Below, piece after piece: positions 1 to 7,373 of a stretch of DNA of 11,906 nt. Each line of letters starts with the position of its first letter. The first letter of the stretch is position 1. Origin of the DNA: CAYQTK01 sp964420375 (lineage in GTDB: Bacteria > RBG-13-61-14 > DATKZS01); the NCBI GenBank assembly GCA_964420375.1, contig CAYQTK010000126.1, positions 1-11,906 of the forward strand. Reading direction: 5' to 3'. The translations under genes were made by a program, and so were the position numbers. The notes under the pieces were generated by a model, which was not told the origin of the DNA, did no database searches, and saw only the letters and a list, made by a program, of their open reading frames with translations.

Positions 1-55
1 GGAGAGTGCCACCTTCACACGGTGGAAGTCGCAGGTTCAAATCCTGCAGCGCCCA
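1..55 (+). tRNA. tRNA-Val (anticodon CAC), 3' part only
   Basis: The window opens inside a tRNA gene. Bases 1-8 are the end of the D loop (GG, then A) and the 3' side of the D stem. The anticodon stem pairs CCACC (9-13) with GGTGG (21-25) around the loop TTCACAC (14-20), giving anticodon CAC at 16-18, which reads the valine codon GUG. A 5-nt variable loop follows, then the T arm GCAGG/CCTGC (31-35 and 43-47) with loop TTCAAAT. The acceptor 3' strand AGCGCCC (48-54) ends with discriminator A55. CCA is not encoded. The acceptor 5' strand and most of the D arm lie left of the window, so the full cloverleaf cannot be checked. Confidence 0.93.
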
Positions 56-74
56 TTAAATCAAGGCAGTTAAG

Positions 75-103
75 GGGGGGAGCTTTACAAGCCCCCCTTT
101 TTT
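75..103 (+). terminator. intrinsic terminator after the tRNA gene
   Basis: A G6 run (75-80) pairs with a C6 run (92-97). CTT (83-85) and AAG (89-91) extend the stem above a small bulge and leave the loop TAC. Six T residues follow at 98-103. This is a textbook Rho-independent terminator about 20 bp after the tRNA and probably ends the tRNA transcript. The next gene starts 27 bp beyond the T run, so it either has its own promoter in this short gap (none is convincing) or depends on readthrough. Confidence 0.9.
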
Positions 104-130
104 GAAGGGGTTTTATAAAGGGTATAGTTG

Positions 131-1171
131 ATGCATATATCCCCACAGAATTCTTCTTATCCTCTTTCTCTGAGCAGGGGTGAAATCTATTACTATCTGC
201 AAAGCCGTCTTCCCCGCGATCACGAGGCTCTCCTTAAGAAGGTCGAGGACATGCGCGAGGAGCGGAACCTTAACCAGGTGACGGCCGGCGGTGTTATCCT
301 TATCTCGAACATCTGCGTGAGAAGCTGCGTTTACTGCTCTTTCCGGGCGCAGGAGGACACGGAGCGTTTTCGTCTTGCCAGAAGCGACATCCTTGCAGGC
401 GCCGGCCGGGCATGGGAGGCGGGCATAAAATGGTTGGTTCTTAAAGGCGGAGACGATCCGGGCATAACCGCTGACCTTGCCGCTGAACTGGCCAATGAGT
501 TGGAGAGCAGGTTCGATTTCCACGTGACTCTCTCCTTGGGGGAGAGAGAGGAAAGCACCTACGCTTACTGGCAGGAAAAGGGCATCAAGTCTTACTGGCT
601 CCGGCAGGAGACCTGTGATCCTCATATCTACCGGCGGATTCAACCGGCCATGTACTGGGTGGACCGGCTTCGCAACCTGGAGACCATAAAAGCCAAGGGC
701 CTTTCCCTGGCTACGGGCATTCTGCTGGGGCTTCCCAACCAGAGCTTCGATGTACTGGTGGACGACCTGGTACTGTTCTCCAACTCCAAGACCTTTGCAC
801 TGGACATAGAACCGTATCTTCCCCCCACGCATCTGCCCGGCCACGATATCATCAGCCGGCCGGAAAACCAGATCATCGTTCCCGACCAGGAAACCATGGA
901 AAGGGTCATCGCCCTGACCAGGATACTGAACCCCGGCAACCTCATCGCCATCTCCAATGCTCACGTAAAAAAATACCAGGGCATATCCAACAGCCGTCTT
1001 TTCCAGGCGGGGGCCAACACCATATTTTTCGATTTTACTCCCGCTGACTTTGAAAGGCTGGCTGGCCAGACCCCGTTTGTAGGTTATGCGGCAGAAGAAG
1101 AGACCGTGGATTCGGTAAAGTCGGCCCTTGCCGACATGGGGCTCGAGCTGGTTTTTAAAAAGCCCTTTTAA
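131..1171 (+). CDS. HydE/PylB-like radical SAM protein (BioB/ThiH superfamily)
   Basis: A 346-residue cytoplasmic enzyme expected to cleave S-adenosylmethionine with a [4Fe-4S] cluster. The cluster motif is CVRSCVYC, with Cys62, Cys66 and Cys69 in CxxxCxxC spacing. Next come a GGDDP segment (106-110), which matches the SAM-binding GGE-type motif of this superfamily, a QETCDPHIYRRIQP stretch (159-172) resembling the conserved LETxDPELYRxLHP segment of HydE, and GILLGLPNQ (196-204). Length and C-terminal region (ISNAHV, then FQAGANTIFFDFTP) fit HydE, which helps mature [FeFe] hydrogenase, and PylB and related orphans. The cluster motif differs from the usual HydE form, and no hydrogenase-maturation partner is in the window, so HydE itself is not claimed. 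ATG 131 was chosen over TTG 128 because AAGGG (118-122) lies 8 nt upstream. It is convergent with the receptor gene, 19 bp apart. Confidence 0.88.
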   Translation: MHISPQNSSYPLSLSRGEIYYYLQSRLPRDHEALLKKVEDMREERNLNQVTAGGVILISNICVRSCVYCSFRAQEDTERFRLARSDILAGAGRAWEAGIKWLVLKGGDDPGITADLAAELANELESRFDFHVTLSLGEREESTYAYWQEKGIKSYWLRQETCDPHIYRRIQPAMYWVDRLRNLETIKAKGLSLATGILLGLPNQSFDVLVDDLVLFSNSKTFALDIEPYLPPTHLPGHDIISRPENQIIVPDQETMERVIALTRILNPGNLIAISNAHVKKYQGISNSRLFQAGANTIFFDFTPADFERLAGQTPFVGYAAEEETVDSVKSALADMGLELVFKKPF

Positions 1172-1190
1172 ACTCTCTTTTGCAAACTCT

Positions 1191-4100
1191 TCAGTAGCTC
1201 CATTTCAGGCTTATGCTGTAATCCTTGCCTTTATAATATGTCTCGGTGACCTCGTCTCCCTGGGTGTACTCGATCTCCCGGTCGAGCATGTTCTTGGCTT
1301 TGAACTTCAGGGAGAAGCCGTGTCCCAGGCTTTTGGATGCCACGAAATCGAGCTGGTTATAGGGCTCTTCGTACACGTCGGGAGCTCCCTGGGAGCCGAC
1401 CTCGACGATGCGCTCGCCGATGATGTTGTAAAGCACTGCCACGCTGGTCCCCCAATCGGGGTTGTCGTATCCCAGGGTCAGGTTGACGACGTAGGGCGAT
1501 TGCCCCTGCAAGGGCCTCTCCTCCGAGGTTGCCACTCCCCCGCCCTCGCCGAGGTCCACCCGGGACTCGATATAGGCGAAGTTTCCCGCCAGGTAAAGGT
1601 CCATGAGCAAGGGGTCTATGAAACCGAAGTGGTTCCTGAACTCGATTTCGCCACCCAGGGTATAAGCGCCGGGAGCGTTCTGATAGGTGAGCGCCGGATT
1701 GGTGCTGGGCACGATCACGGCCTCGATGGGGTCCTCGAAGTCCTTGTAGAAAACCCCCAATGAAAGGTGCCGGTCGGTGTCGGGATACCATTCCCAGCGC
1801 AGGTCGTAATGGGTTATTAAGGCCCGCTGGAGCTCAGGGTTTCCGGATATCTCCCGTCCTCCCACCACGTCGTTGAAAGTGGCCGGCGAAAGCTCGCGGA
1901 AGTCGGGCCGGTTCACGGTCTGGGAGTATGCGCCTCGCAGGAGCATGTCGTCCCGGAAACGCCATGTCAACGACAGCGCCGGAAGGATATCATCGGTTTC
2001 GAGCTCCGATACTACGGGGTCGTCTTCCGGGCTGAACAGCTTGAAGGTTTCCACTGTCTGATAGGAGTACTCCTGCCTTGCCCCTCCGCTCAGCTCTAGA
2101 GTGTCGGTCAGCGGAAGGTCGATGGACACATAAACTGCGTCGATGTCCTGGTTGGCTGTATAGTTGTCGGTTGCCCTGGTGATCTCCTCGAACTGAAACC
2201 CTTTCGGTCCTATGTTCGGGGGAGAAAAAATGTCGTCAGCCGGCTGAGAGAGAATGTCCCGGTTATGGCTGGCCGGGCCGTGATGCTGGAACTTGAACCT
2301 GCGGGTGTCTACCTCCCTCTCGCGCCGGACAACGTTGCCTCCGGCATGGGCCTTGGCGGTGAGCCCGTTCCAGACGTTGAAAGGCAGGGTCAACTTAAAG
2401 GAAACGTCATGGTTATTGTCTTCGAGGTCACTGTAGAGCATTGAGTTTCCTTCCGGCCGGTCGGACAGGAACCAGGTGTTAGACTTTTCGTTGTAGTCAT
2501 ACCTGGTCTCCCGGCGGTTTGGTTCGTACCTGGTTGCCAGGGAGTAGGTATAGCTCCAGTCCAGGCGGAGGTCATAAAGAGAGGGGAACACGTGGTTTCC
2601 GCTCAACTGCTCGCTGGCCAGCATCTGCTCTACCCACCGCAGCCTGGTGACCCGGATGTCCGTGCCCGCGTCGCTGTTCCACCCCCGGTATACCCGGGCC
2701 ATGTCCTCGGTGGTCCGGATCAGCAGAGAGGTCGATTGAATTCTATGGTTTTCGGAAAACTCGACGCTGGTATCGAATATGCCTCCCAGCACGACGTGGT
2801 GGGTCAGGGTGTCGAATTCATAGGAGTGCCGGAGGGCCAGCTCTCCTTCTTTGCCTGTCACGTAGATGTTCTTCTCCTTTTGATATCGCTGCCAACTGTT
2901 GTCATAGGTAATGGCGAAGAGAAACCCTGCCGGGTTTTCCCACAGCAAGTACTTGTTGCCCACGTTTGCGGAGAAGCCGTAGTTCATGGGGGTCGCCATT
3001 TTCTCCGCCGTCCACACATTGGGCATTGCTTCTCCGAACTCTTCGAGTTCTTCTTCAGTATAGCCCCGCTCGGAAAAGGCGTCGCGGGGAAGCAGAAGCT
3101 GATCGTCCGAGGCCTTTTCAACCCTGTCGGGCAGCTCCCGCGTACCGTCGTCGATTCCCAGCCAGTCCAGGCCGCCTCCTTCGTACCCGTATCCTTGTTT
3201 GGAGCTGGTCCGATCGTTGTAACCGATAGAAACCGACACCGTGCCCATGAGCTTCTCCGGCATGCCCCGGGTGCGGATTTTGACGGCGCCGCCGCCGAAG
3301 CTGGCGGGAAGGTCCGGAGAGTAGGTCTTCTGGATCACCACGCTTTCGATGACCTCTGCGGGGAAGATGTCGAGGGGAACAACCCTGCGCTCCGGCTCGG
3401 GGCTCGGCAGGGTCGAGTCGTTCAAAAGCGAGCTCGAGTATCGCTCACCCATGCCGCGCACGTAAACGTAACGTCCTCCCAGCACGGTCAGGCCGGTGAC
3501 CCTTTGCAAGGCAGCGGCAGCGTTCGAGTCTCCCGACTTGGACATCCGCTCCGCGCCGATAACGTCGATAAGATCGGTTGATTGCCTTCGCTCCTCGGTA
3601 AGCTCAACATTGGAGCCTTCTATGCGGGGAGCCGTCACGGTGTACTCCTCGAGCTCGACTGCGGAGGGACTCATCTCGATTTTGATAAAGGTCTCCTCTT
3701 TCGGCTTCACTTTTATGTTGTCCACCGTCTGTGTTGAGTAGTCGGGATGGATGACGGAAAGGGAGTACTCGCCCGCCTCAAGCTCAATGGAGAAGCCGCC
3801 GTCGGCTCCGGTCAATGTCTGGGCGTCTGTGCCCCTCAGATATATCCTGGCGTTGTCTACAGGCAGGTTGCTTTCAATGTCCAGGACTTTCCCGGCCAGG
3901 GTCCCGGTTTCTCCGCCGGTGGTCTGCTCTTTCGGCTGCTGCCGCGTCTCTGCGCCGGGGGCAGCCTCTATGCGCACGTCAGGCTGTTTACCCGGCGGCG
4001 CCATGGTCACAATGACCTCGGTGACCTCTTTTTCAACCACCGGGACCGGGGCGCTCGCCGGGGCAAGCCCGGAGGATTCGACCATTAAAGCATAAGAGCC

Positions 4101-4337
4101 GGGCGCAAGCCGGAAACGCGCCGCGCCGTTGGCGTCGGTCTTGGCCGATTTGCCGTCGAGCTTTACCAGCGCCCCCGGCAAGGGGGCCCCGTTCTCGAAC
4201 ACGTAGCAATGAACGCCGCCGGGCTCGGCCCCGCCAGCCGCAGTTGAAAACACCAGGGCCAACAGACAGGCCCAGGCCAACACCGCCCGCGGCACCAGCC
4301 GGAAGGCGCAGGAATGTCTTTTCCGGTTCAACTCCAT
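1191..4337 (-). CDS. TonB-dependent outer-membrane receptor with two N-terminal CarboxypepD_reg-like domains
   Basis: A 1048-residue outer-membrane transporter. A signal peptide with basic n-region and hydrophobic core spans about residues 1-37. Two beta-sandwich repeats of the carboxypeptidase-regulatory-like type follow, at about 41-113 and 145-223, joined by a Pro/Gln-rich linker. A TonB-box-like segment, EEYTVTA, is at 230-236. The plug domain (about 245-360) includes NAAAALQRVTGLTV, VYVRGMGERYSS and PASFGGGAVKIRTRG. The remainder (about 370-1048) is a beta-barrel with alternating polar and aromatic residues, ending in an aromatic Tyr (SLKWSY) as outer-membrane barrel proteins usually do. 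Start ATG 4337 has GAGG 7 nt upstream. It lies 32 bp after the TPR gene and is the last gene of the TonB block, so it is the probable client of the complex encoded upstream. The substrate is unknown. No strong terminator follows the stop. Confidence 0.95.
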   Translation of the reverse strand: MELNRKRHSCAFRLVPRAVLAWACLLALVFSTAAGGAEPGGVHCYVFENGAPLPGALVKLDGKSAKTDANGAARFRLAPGSYALMVESSGLAPASAPVPVVEKEVTEVIVTMAPPGKQPDVRIEAAPGAETRQQPKEQTTGGETGTLAGKVLDIESNLPVDNARIYLRGTDAQTLTGADGGFSIELEAGEYSLSVIHPDYSTQTVDNIKVKPKEETFIKIEMSPSAVELEEYTVTAPRIEGSNVELTEERRQSTDLIDVIGAERMSKSGDSNAAAALQRVTGLTVLGGRYVYVRGMGERYSSSLLNDSTLPSPEPERRVVPLDIFPAEVIESVVIQKTYSPDLPASFGGGAVKIRTRGMPEKLMGTVSVSIGYNDRTSSKQGYGYEGGGLDWLGIDDGTRELPDRVEKASDDQLLLPRDAFSERGYTEEELEEFGEAMPNVWTAEKMATPMNYGFSANVGNKYLLWENPAGFLFAITYDNSWQRYQKEKNIYVTGKEGELALRHSYEFDTLTHHVVLGGIFDTSVEFSENHRIQSTSLLIRTTEDMARVYRGWNSDAGTDIRVTRLRWVEQMLASEQLSGNHVFPSLYDLRLDWSYTYSLATRYEPNRRETRYDYNEKSNTWFLSDRPEGNSMLYSDLEDNNHDVSFKLTLPFNVWNGLTAKAHAGGNVVRREREVDTRRFKFQHHGPASHNRDILSQPADDIFSPPNIGPKGFQFEEITRATDNYTANQDIDAVYVSIDLPLTDTLELSGGARQEYSYQTVETFKLFSPEDDPVVSELETDDILPALSLTWRFRDDMLLRGAYSQTVNRPDFRELSPATFNDVVGGREISGNPELQRALITHYDLRWEWYPDTDRHLSLGVFYKDFEDPIEAVIVPSTNPALTYQNAPGAYTLGGEIEFRNHFGFIDPLLMDLYLAGNFAYIESRVDLGEGGGVATSEERPLQGQSPYVVNLTLGYDNPDWGTSVAVLYNIIGERIVEVGSQGAPDVYEEPYNQLDFVASKSLGHGFSLKFKAKNMLDREIEYTQGDEVTETYYKGKDYSISLKWSY

Positions 4338-4369
4338 TTGCAGTCCTCTTTATGAGAGCGCCCGCGTCT

Positions 4370-5668
4370 TCACGCGCCAGGGGGAGAAGACTCCAGGGCT
4401 TTTAAAAGCTCGCCGGCCTGTCGGAAAATCTCGGGGTCCTTGAGACCCTTCAAGTACTTTTTGGCTTTGTGATACTCTTTCTGCTTGTAGAAAACGTAAG
4501 CCATGGCGTAGCGGACTTTCTCGTCTTCAAGAAGACCGAGGCGGGAGAGACGGCTCTCCAGTGCCGCGGCTTGCTCGTATCTTTTCATCTCCAAAAGAAT
4601 GCTGAGCCTTTGTTTGCACTTTACCTTCTGGTCGGTTATTTGTATGTTGAGATAGAGGGCCCGGTGATATGCTCCGGCGCGGCGATAGAGCTCCGCTGCC
4701 TCCGAGACGTAGCGGGGACGATAAACGGATGCTTGTTCGAAAAGCCGCGCCGCAGTATAGGTCTTTCCCTGGTCCAGGTAGGTGTGCCCGAGAGAGAGAA
4801 CGACATCCGTGTTGTCCGGATACAAAAGCCGGGCGGACTCCAAAAGCATGAGCGACTTGTCGTACTGCCGGCTCCGCCGCAGGGCCTCTCCCAGCGCCAC
4901 GTAATCCGAGGGCCCGGCTTCAGCATGCTTTAAGAACTCCCAGGCTTCATCTACCGCCTCCTGGTAAAGCCCCATCCGGATGAGAAGGTTTATCTCCCGG
5001 CGGTGAAACTCCTCATGGTCCGGAAAACGGTTCCGGGCCTCCTTCAGCACGCCAAAGGTCTCCGCCTTTTCATCAAGCTCCCAGTGGCATCGGACGCGCA
5101 TCATGTATGCCTGCGGCCTGGAGTCAGCCTCATCTCCGGCCTTGTCCAGGGCCTCCAGGGTCTTTCTATACTCCTTCAAACCGTAATGGGCCTGTGCCAG
5201 GTACAAGTAGATTACCGGGTCCTCCTGGCCCGCTGCTATGGCTTTCTGAAAAGAGTCGCGGGCCCGGCCGTGAAGTCCCCGCTTCAAGAACACCAGGCCC
5301 CACAATGTATGATACCGGGACTTGTCAAGGCCCTCGTCAGTGGTGTCAACCTCTTTCAACGCGTCTTCCGCACGCTCGTAATAGCCGTCCTTTATAAGGA
5401 GCGCAGCCATGGAAAGATAGTCTATCTCGTCCTCTTTCTCTTCGTTCTCGCCCTCCTGCGCTGCTTTCAGGCGTTCGCGCCGCTGTTGCAACTGTTGCTT
5501 AATGTCCGCCTTCCACTCATTAAACCTGTCCGCCAGTTTTTGGAAACAGCTTTTGCCCTGCGCCGGAGTCGAGACCGTTAGTGCCGCAGTCAACACCATG
5601 ATTACCAGGACCGCGGCCGTTCTTTCAGCGGTTTTCTTGCGGCCCCGGCGGGCGGGTTCTCTTCTCAT
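4370..5668 (-). CDS. periplasmic TPR protein of the TonB2-type locus
   Basis: A 432-residue protein with a strongly basic n-region (RREPARRGRKK) and a hydrophobic segment (about 17-34) ending in TPAQG, read as a signal peptide; an uncleaved anchor is possible. A charged helical region (45-82) is followed by helical hairpins typical of tetratricopeptide repeats. Recognisable units start near residues 85, 117, 151, 186, 218, 253 and 287, with signatures such as GLVFLKRGLHGRARDSFQKA and SLGHTYLDQGKTYTAARLFE; further degenerate repeats reach about 420. TPR proteins are scaffolds, and one follows tonB2 in the Vibrio TonB2 cluster, so a structural or coupling role in the TonB complex is inferred. 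ATG 5668 lies 14 bp after the tonB stop. The GAGGAG Shine-Dalgarno overlaps that stop codon, which suggests coupled translation. Confidence 0.88.
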   Translation of the reverse strand: MRREPARRGRKKTAERTAAVLVIMVLTAALTVSTPAQGKSCFQKLADRFNEWKADIKQQLQQRRERLKAAQEGENEEKEDEIDYLSMAALLIKDGYYERAEDALKEVDTTDEGLDKSRYHTLWGLVFLKRGLHGRARDSFQKAIAAGQEDPVIYLYLAQAHYGLKEYRKTLEALDKAGDEADSRPQAYMMRVRCHWELDEKAETFGVLKEARNRFPDHEEFHRREINLLIRMGLYQEAVDEAWEFLKHAEAGPSDYVALGEALRRSRQYDKSLMLLESARLLYPDNTDVVLSLGHTYLDQGKTYTAARLFEQASVYRPRYVSEAAELYRRAGAYHRALYLNIQITDQKVKCKQRLSILLEMKRYEQAAALESRLSRLGLLEDEKVRYAMAYVFYKQKEYHKAKKYLKGLKDPEIFRQAGELLKALESSPPGA

Positions 5669-5682
5669 CCGGCTTTTTCTCC

Positions 5683-6330
5683 TCAGTTGAGCTTGAACCT
5701 TATAGTCTGCTTGGCCCAGACTTCCACGTTCTTGTTCTTGTAGGTAGCCGGCCGGAAGGTCCAGCCCCGGGCGGAGGCCACTGCATTTTGCTCGAACACT
5801 CCGCCGGGGTTTGACTCGAGCACCTTCACACTTTTCACCCTTCCATCAGAGCCGATCAGCATGTTCAATACCACGTATCCGGTTATGTTCTTGGCCCGTG
5901 CACGCGGCGGGTACTCGACGGAAGTCCTTGAAGTGGGCACCGGTCTGTTGTCCACTGCATCTTCGGTCATTACCACGTTATTGATGTCGCCCAAAATGGA
6001 GTCGGAGACCAGGTCCATGTCGGGTTGCTCGAACTCGGGCGCCGCTATCCTGATGCCGGAGATATTCAGCCCCAAGTCCGGCGGGGGTGCAATGGTCCGC
6101 CGATGCCGTTTCATCTTGCGGGGCTTTCTCCGGGGCTTTTTGATGGTCTCCTTTTTCTCGGGCGGCGGGGTCTTCTTCACGTTGAAGTTTACCGCGGACA
6201 CCGAGTCGGTCTTCTCCGGCGGTTTCGACACCTTGTTCATCATGAGCACGGCAGCAAAGACCAGCGAAGACCCTAAGAACATAAACGCAAAGGCCATCAG
6301 CTTAGTACGTAACTTCTGTGATTTGGTCAT
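5683..6330 (-). CDS. tonB: energy transducer TonB (TonB2-like)
   Basis: A 215-residue inner-membrane-anchored periplasmic protein that passes proton-motive energy from ExbB/ExbD to the receptor. One N-terminal transmembrane helix lies at about 11-31. A linker with short proline clusters (TPPPEKK, APPP) and a very basic stretch (64-78) follows. The TonB C-terminal domain is at about 137-215, with the typical YPPRARAKNITGYVVLNMLI start, the GRVKSVKVLESNP strand-turn and the GWTFRPA motif. The membrane helix has no histidine, unlike E. coli TonB (His20). Start ATG 6330 is preferred because a GGGAGG Shine-Dalgarno sits 8 nt upstream; an in-frame TTG at 6336 would be only about 2 nt from it. The gene lies 24 bp after exbD. 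The length is close to that of Vibrio TonB2, and it is shorter than E. coli TonB. Confidence 0.93.
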   Translation of the reverse strand: MTKSQKLRTKLMAFAFMFLGSSLVFAAVLMMNKVSKPPEKTDSVSAVNFNVKKTPPPEKKETIKKPRRKPRKMKRHRRTIAPPPDLGLNISGIRIAAPEFEQPDMDLVSDSILGDINNVVMTEDAVDNRPVPTSRTSVEYPPRARAKNITGYVVLNMLIGSDGRVKSVKVLESNPGGVFEQNAVASARGWTFRPATYKNKNVEVWAKQTIRFKLN

Positions 6331-6354
6331 ATCCAATCCCTCCCTGTTTCCGGG

Positions 6355-6762
6355 TTAATCTCCTTGGGCTTCGGTGGCCACGCCTACCTCGGAAGCCCCC
6401 CCGAGACGGCACTGGTCAACCACTTCGATGAGCTTTTTAGCGGGTATGTTCTGGTCGGCAATGACCAGCACCGTCTTGTTGGTGGACACGCTCAAAAGGT
6501 CCTTGACCCTGCTCTGGAGCATCCAGATTTTCACTGGCTGCTCGTCTATGTACACGCCTGCCGACTGGTCAACATATACCCGGACGGACTTGGTTGACGC
6601 CCGTGTCGAGCTGCTTGCCGAGGGTCTTTCCAGCTCGAGCTGCATATCGCGGACAAAGGTGGTTGACACTGCAAAGAAGATGAGCAGGATAAAGACCATG
6701 TCGATAAGTGGCGCGATATTAACGTCGTCCGAGGTCTTTTCTTTCTTTCTTATGTATCTCAT
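6355..6762 (-). CDS. exbD: biopolymer transport protein ExbD/TolR family
   Basis: A 135-residue inner-membrane protein that forms the proton channel with ExbB. The short cytoplasmic N-terminus (KKEKTSDDVNIAPLID) leads into one transmembrane helix (about 18-38). Asp21 in NIAPLIDMVFILLIFF matches the essential membrane aspartate of ExbD (Asp25 in E. coli). The periplasmic domain (about 45-135) contains YVDQSAGVYIDEQPV and TVLVIADQNIPAKKLIEVVDQCRLGG, characteristic of the family. Its ATG overlaps the exbB stop by 4 nt (ATGA), which indicates tight translational coupling and a controlled ExbB:ExbD ratio. Confidence 0.96.
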   Translation of the reverse strand: MRYIRKKEKTSDDVNIAPLIDMVFILLIFFAVSTTFVRDMQLELERPSASSSTRASTKSVRVYVDQSAGVYIDEQPVKIWMLQSRVKDLLSVSTNKTVLVIADQNIPAKKLIEVVDQCRLGGASEVGVATEAQGD

Positions 6763-7373
6763 TTCTCTTCACCGCTTTTTTCAGCCTCCATGCCGGTTGA
6801 GACCAGGTCCTTTATCTGGTCGAGCTCGAGCTCTATCCGGCTCTGTCTCTTGTCCAAAATTCTTCCCACGATCATGCCGGGCACTGCCACCACCAATCCC
6901 ATCTGAGTGGTGAGCAGGGCCTCGGAGATGCCGCCGGCAACGCCTCCCGACTGGGAGTGGAGCTCGCCCGCGCCCAGCGAGTCAAAGGTCTCGATCATGC
7001 CGGTGACCGTTCCCAGAAGTCCCGCCAGGGGCGCAACCAGCACAATGCTTTTGACCAGCACCTGGTACCTGCCGACCTCGCGGTTGAGGTCGGAGAAATC
7101 GTCGTCCAGTATTTTTCGAAGGTCGTGCTTATATTTTCCGGCCAGGTTGACCGCGCGTAGTGCCGCAGTGTCAATGATTCCGGCAGGCTTGCGCTCGTAC
7201 CCGTTTTTGTAGCGGTTGACCAGGATGCGCGCGCTCCTTCGGTTTCCCCTGTTCAGCACTGCGTAGCGGTGACCAAGTGCGTACCACAGCACAAAGGTCG
7301 CAGCCACCAGCGGCCACATAACATAGCCGCCCTGGTTTACGTAATCGAGAAGCCCGCCGAGCCCCATCTCCAT
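6759..7373 (-). CDS. exbB: ExbB, MotA/TolQ/ExbB proton channel family
   Basis: A 204-residue inner-membrane protein. The first transmembrane helix is at about 17-36 (GYVMWPLVAATFVLWYALGH), followed by a cytoplasmic domain and two further helices near 105-125 and 157-172. The family signature APLAGLLGTVTGMIETF (114-130) and the GGISEALLTTQMGLVVAVP segment (147-165) are clear. The reading frame stays open upstream to 7430, but that extension would overlap ttpC by 58 bp and has no membrane character. ATG 7373 shares its A with the ttpC stop (TAATG), and a GAGG lies upstream inside the ttpC end, so coupled re-initiation there is the better model; a second ATG at 7367 is possible. Located between ttpC and exbD, as in the Vibrio TonB2 operon. 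Confidence 0.95.
   Translation of the reverse strand: MEMGLGGLLDYVNQGGYVMWPLVAATFVLWYALGHRYAVLNRGNRRSARILVNRYKNGYERKPAGIIDTAALRAVNLAGKYKHDLRKILDDDFSDLNREVGRYQVLVKSIVLVAPLAGLLGTVTGMIETFDSLGAGELHSQSGGVAGGISEALLTTQMGLVVAVPGMIVGRILDKRQSRIELELDQIKDLVSTGMEAEKSGEEK

Noticed and set aside
113..964. Long minus-strand open frame opposite the radical SAM gene
   Set aside because: It is fully antisense to a gene with clear family motifs, has no recognisable domain, and is explained by the codon bias of the sense gene.
1154..1172. TTTAAAA/TTTTAAA hairpin at the convergent gene ends as a bidirectional terminator
   Set aside because: The stem is AT-only, overlaps the last codons of the radical SAM gene and lacks a good T tract on either strand; too weak to call.
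2592..3581. 329-codon plus-strand open frame inside the receptor gene
   Set aside because: It is antisense to the TonB-dependent receptor, whose plug and barrel are unambiguous; no domain or ribosome binding site supports it.
4363..4376. CGCGT/ACGCG hairpin over the TPR stop codon
   Set aside because: The stem is only 5 bp with no T tract; it may slow ribosomes or protect RNA ends, but nothing supports terminator status.
6331..6336. TTG start for tonB at 6336
   Set aside because: It would leave about 2 nt to the Shine-Dalgarno; ATG 6330 has ideal spacing.
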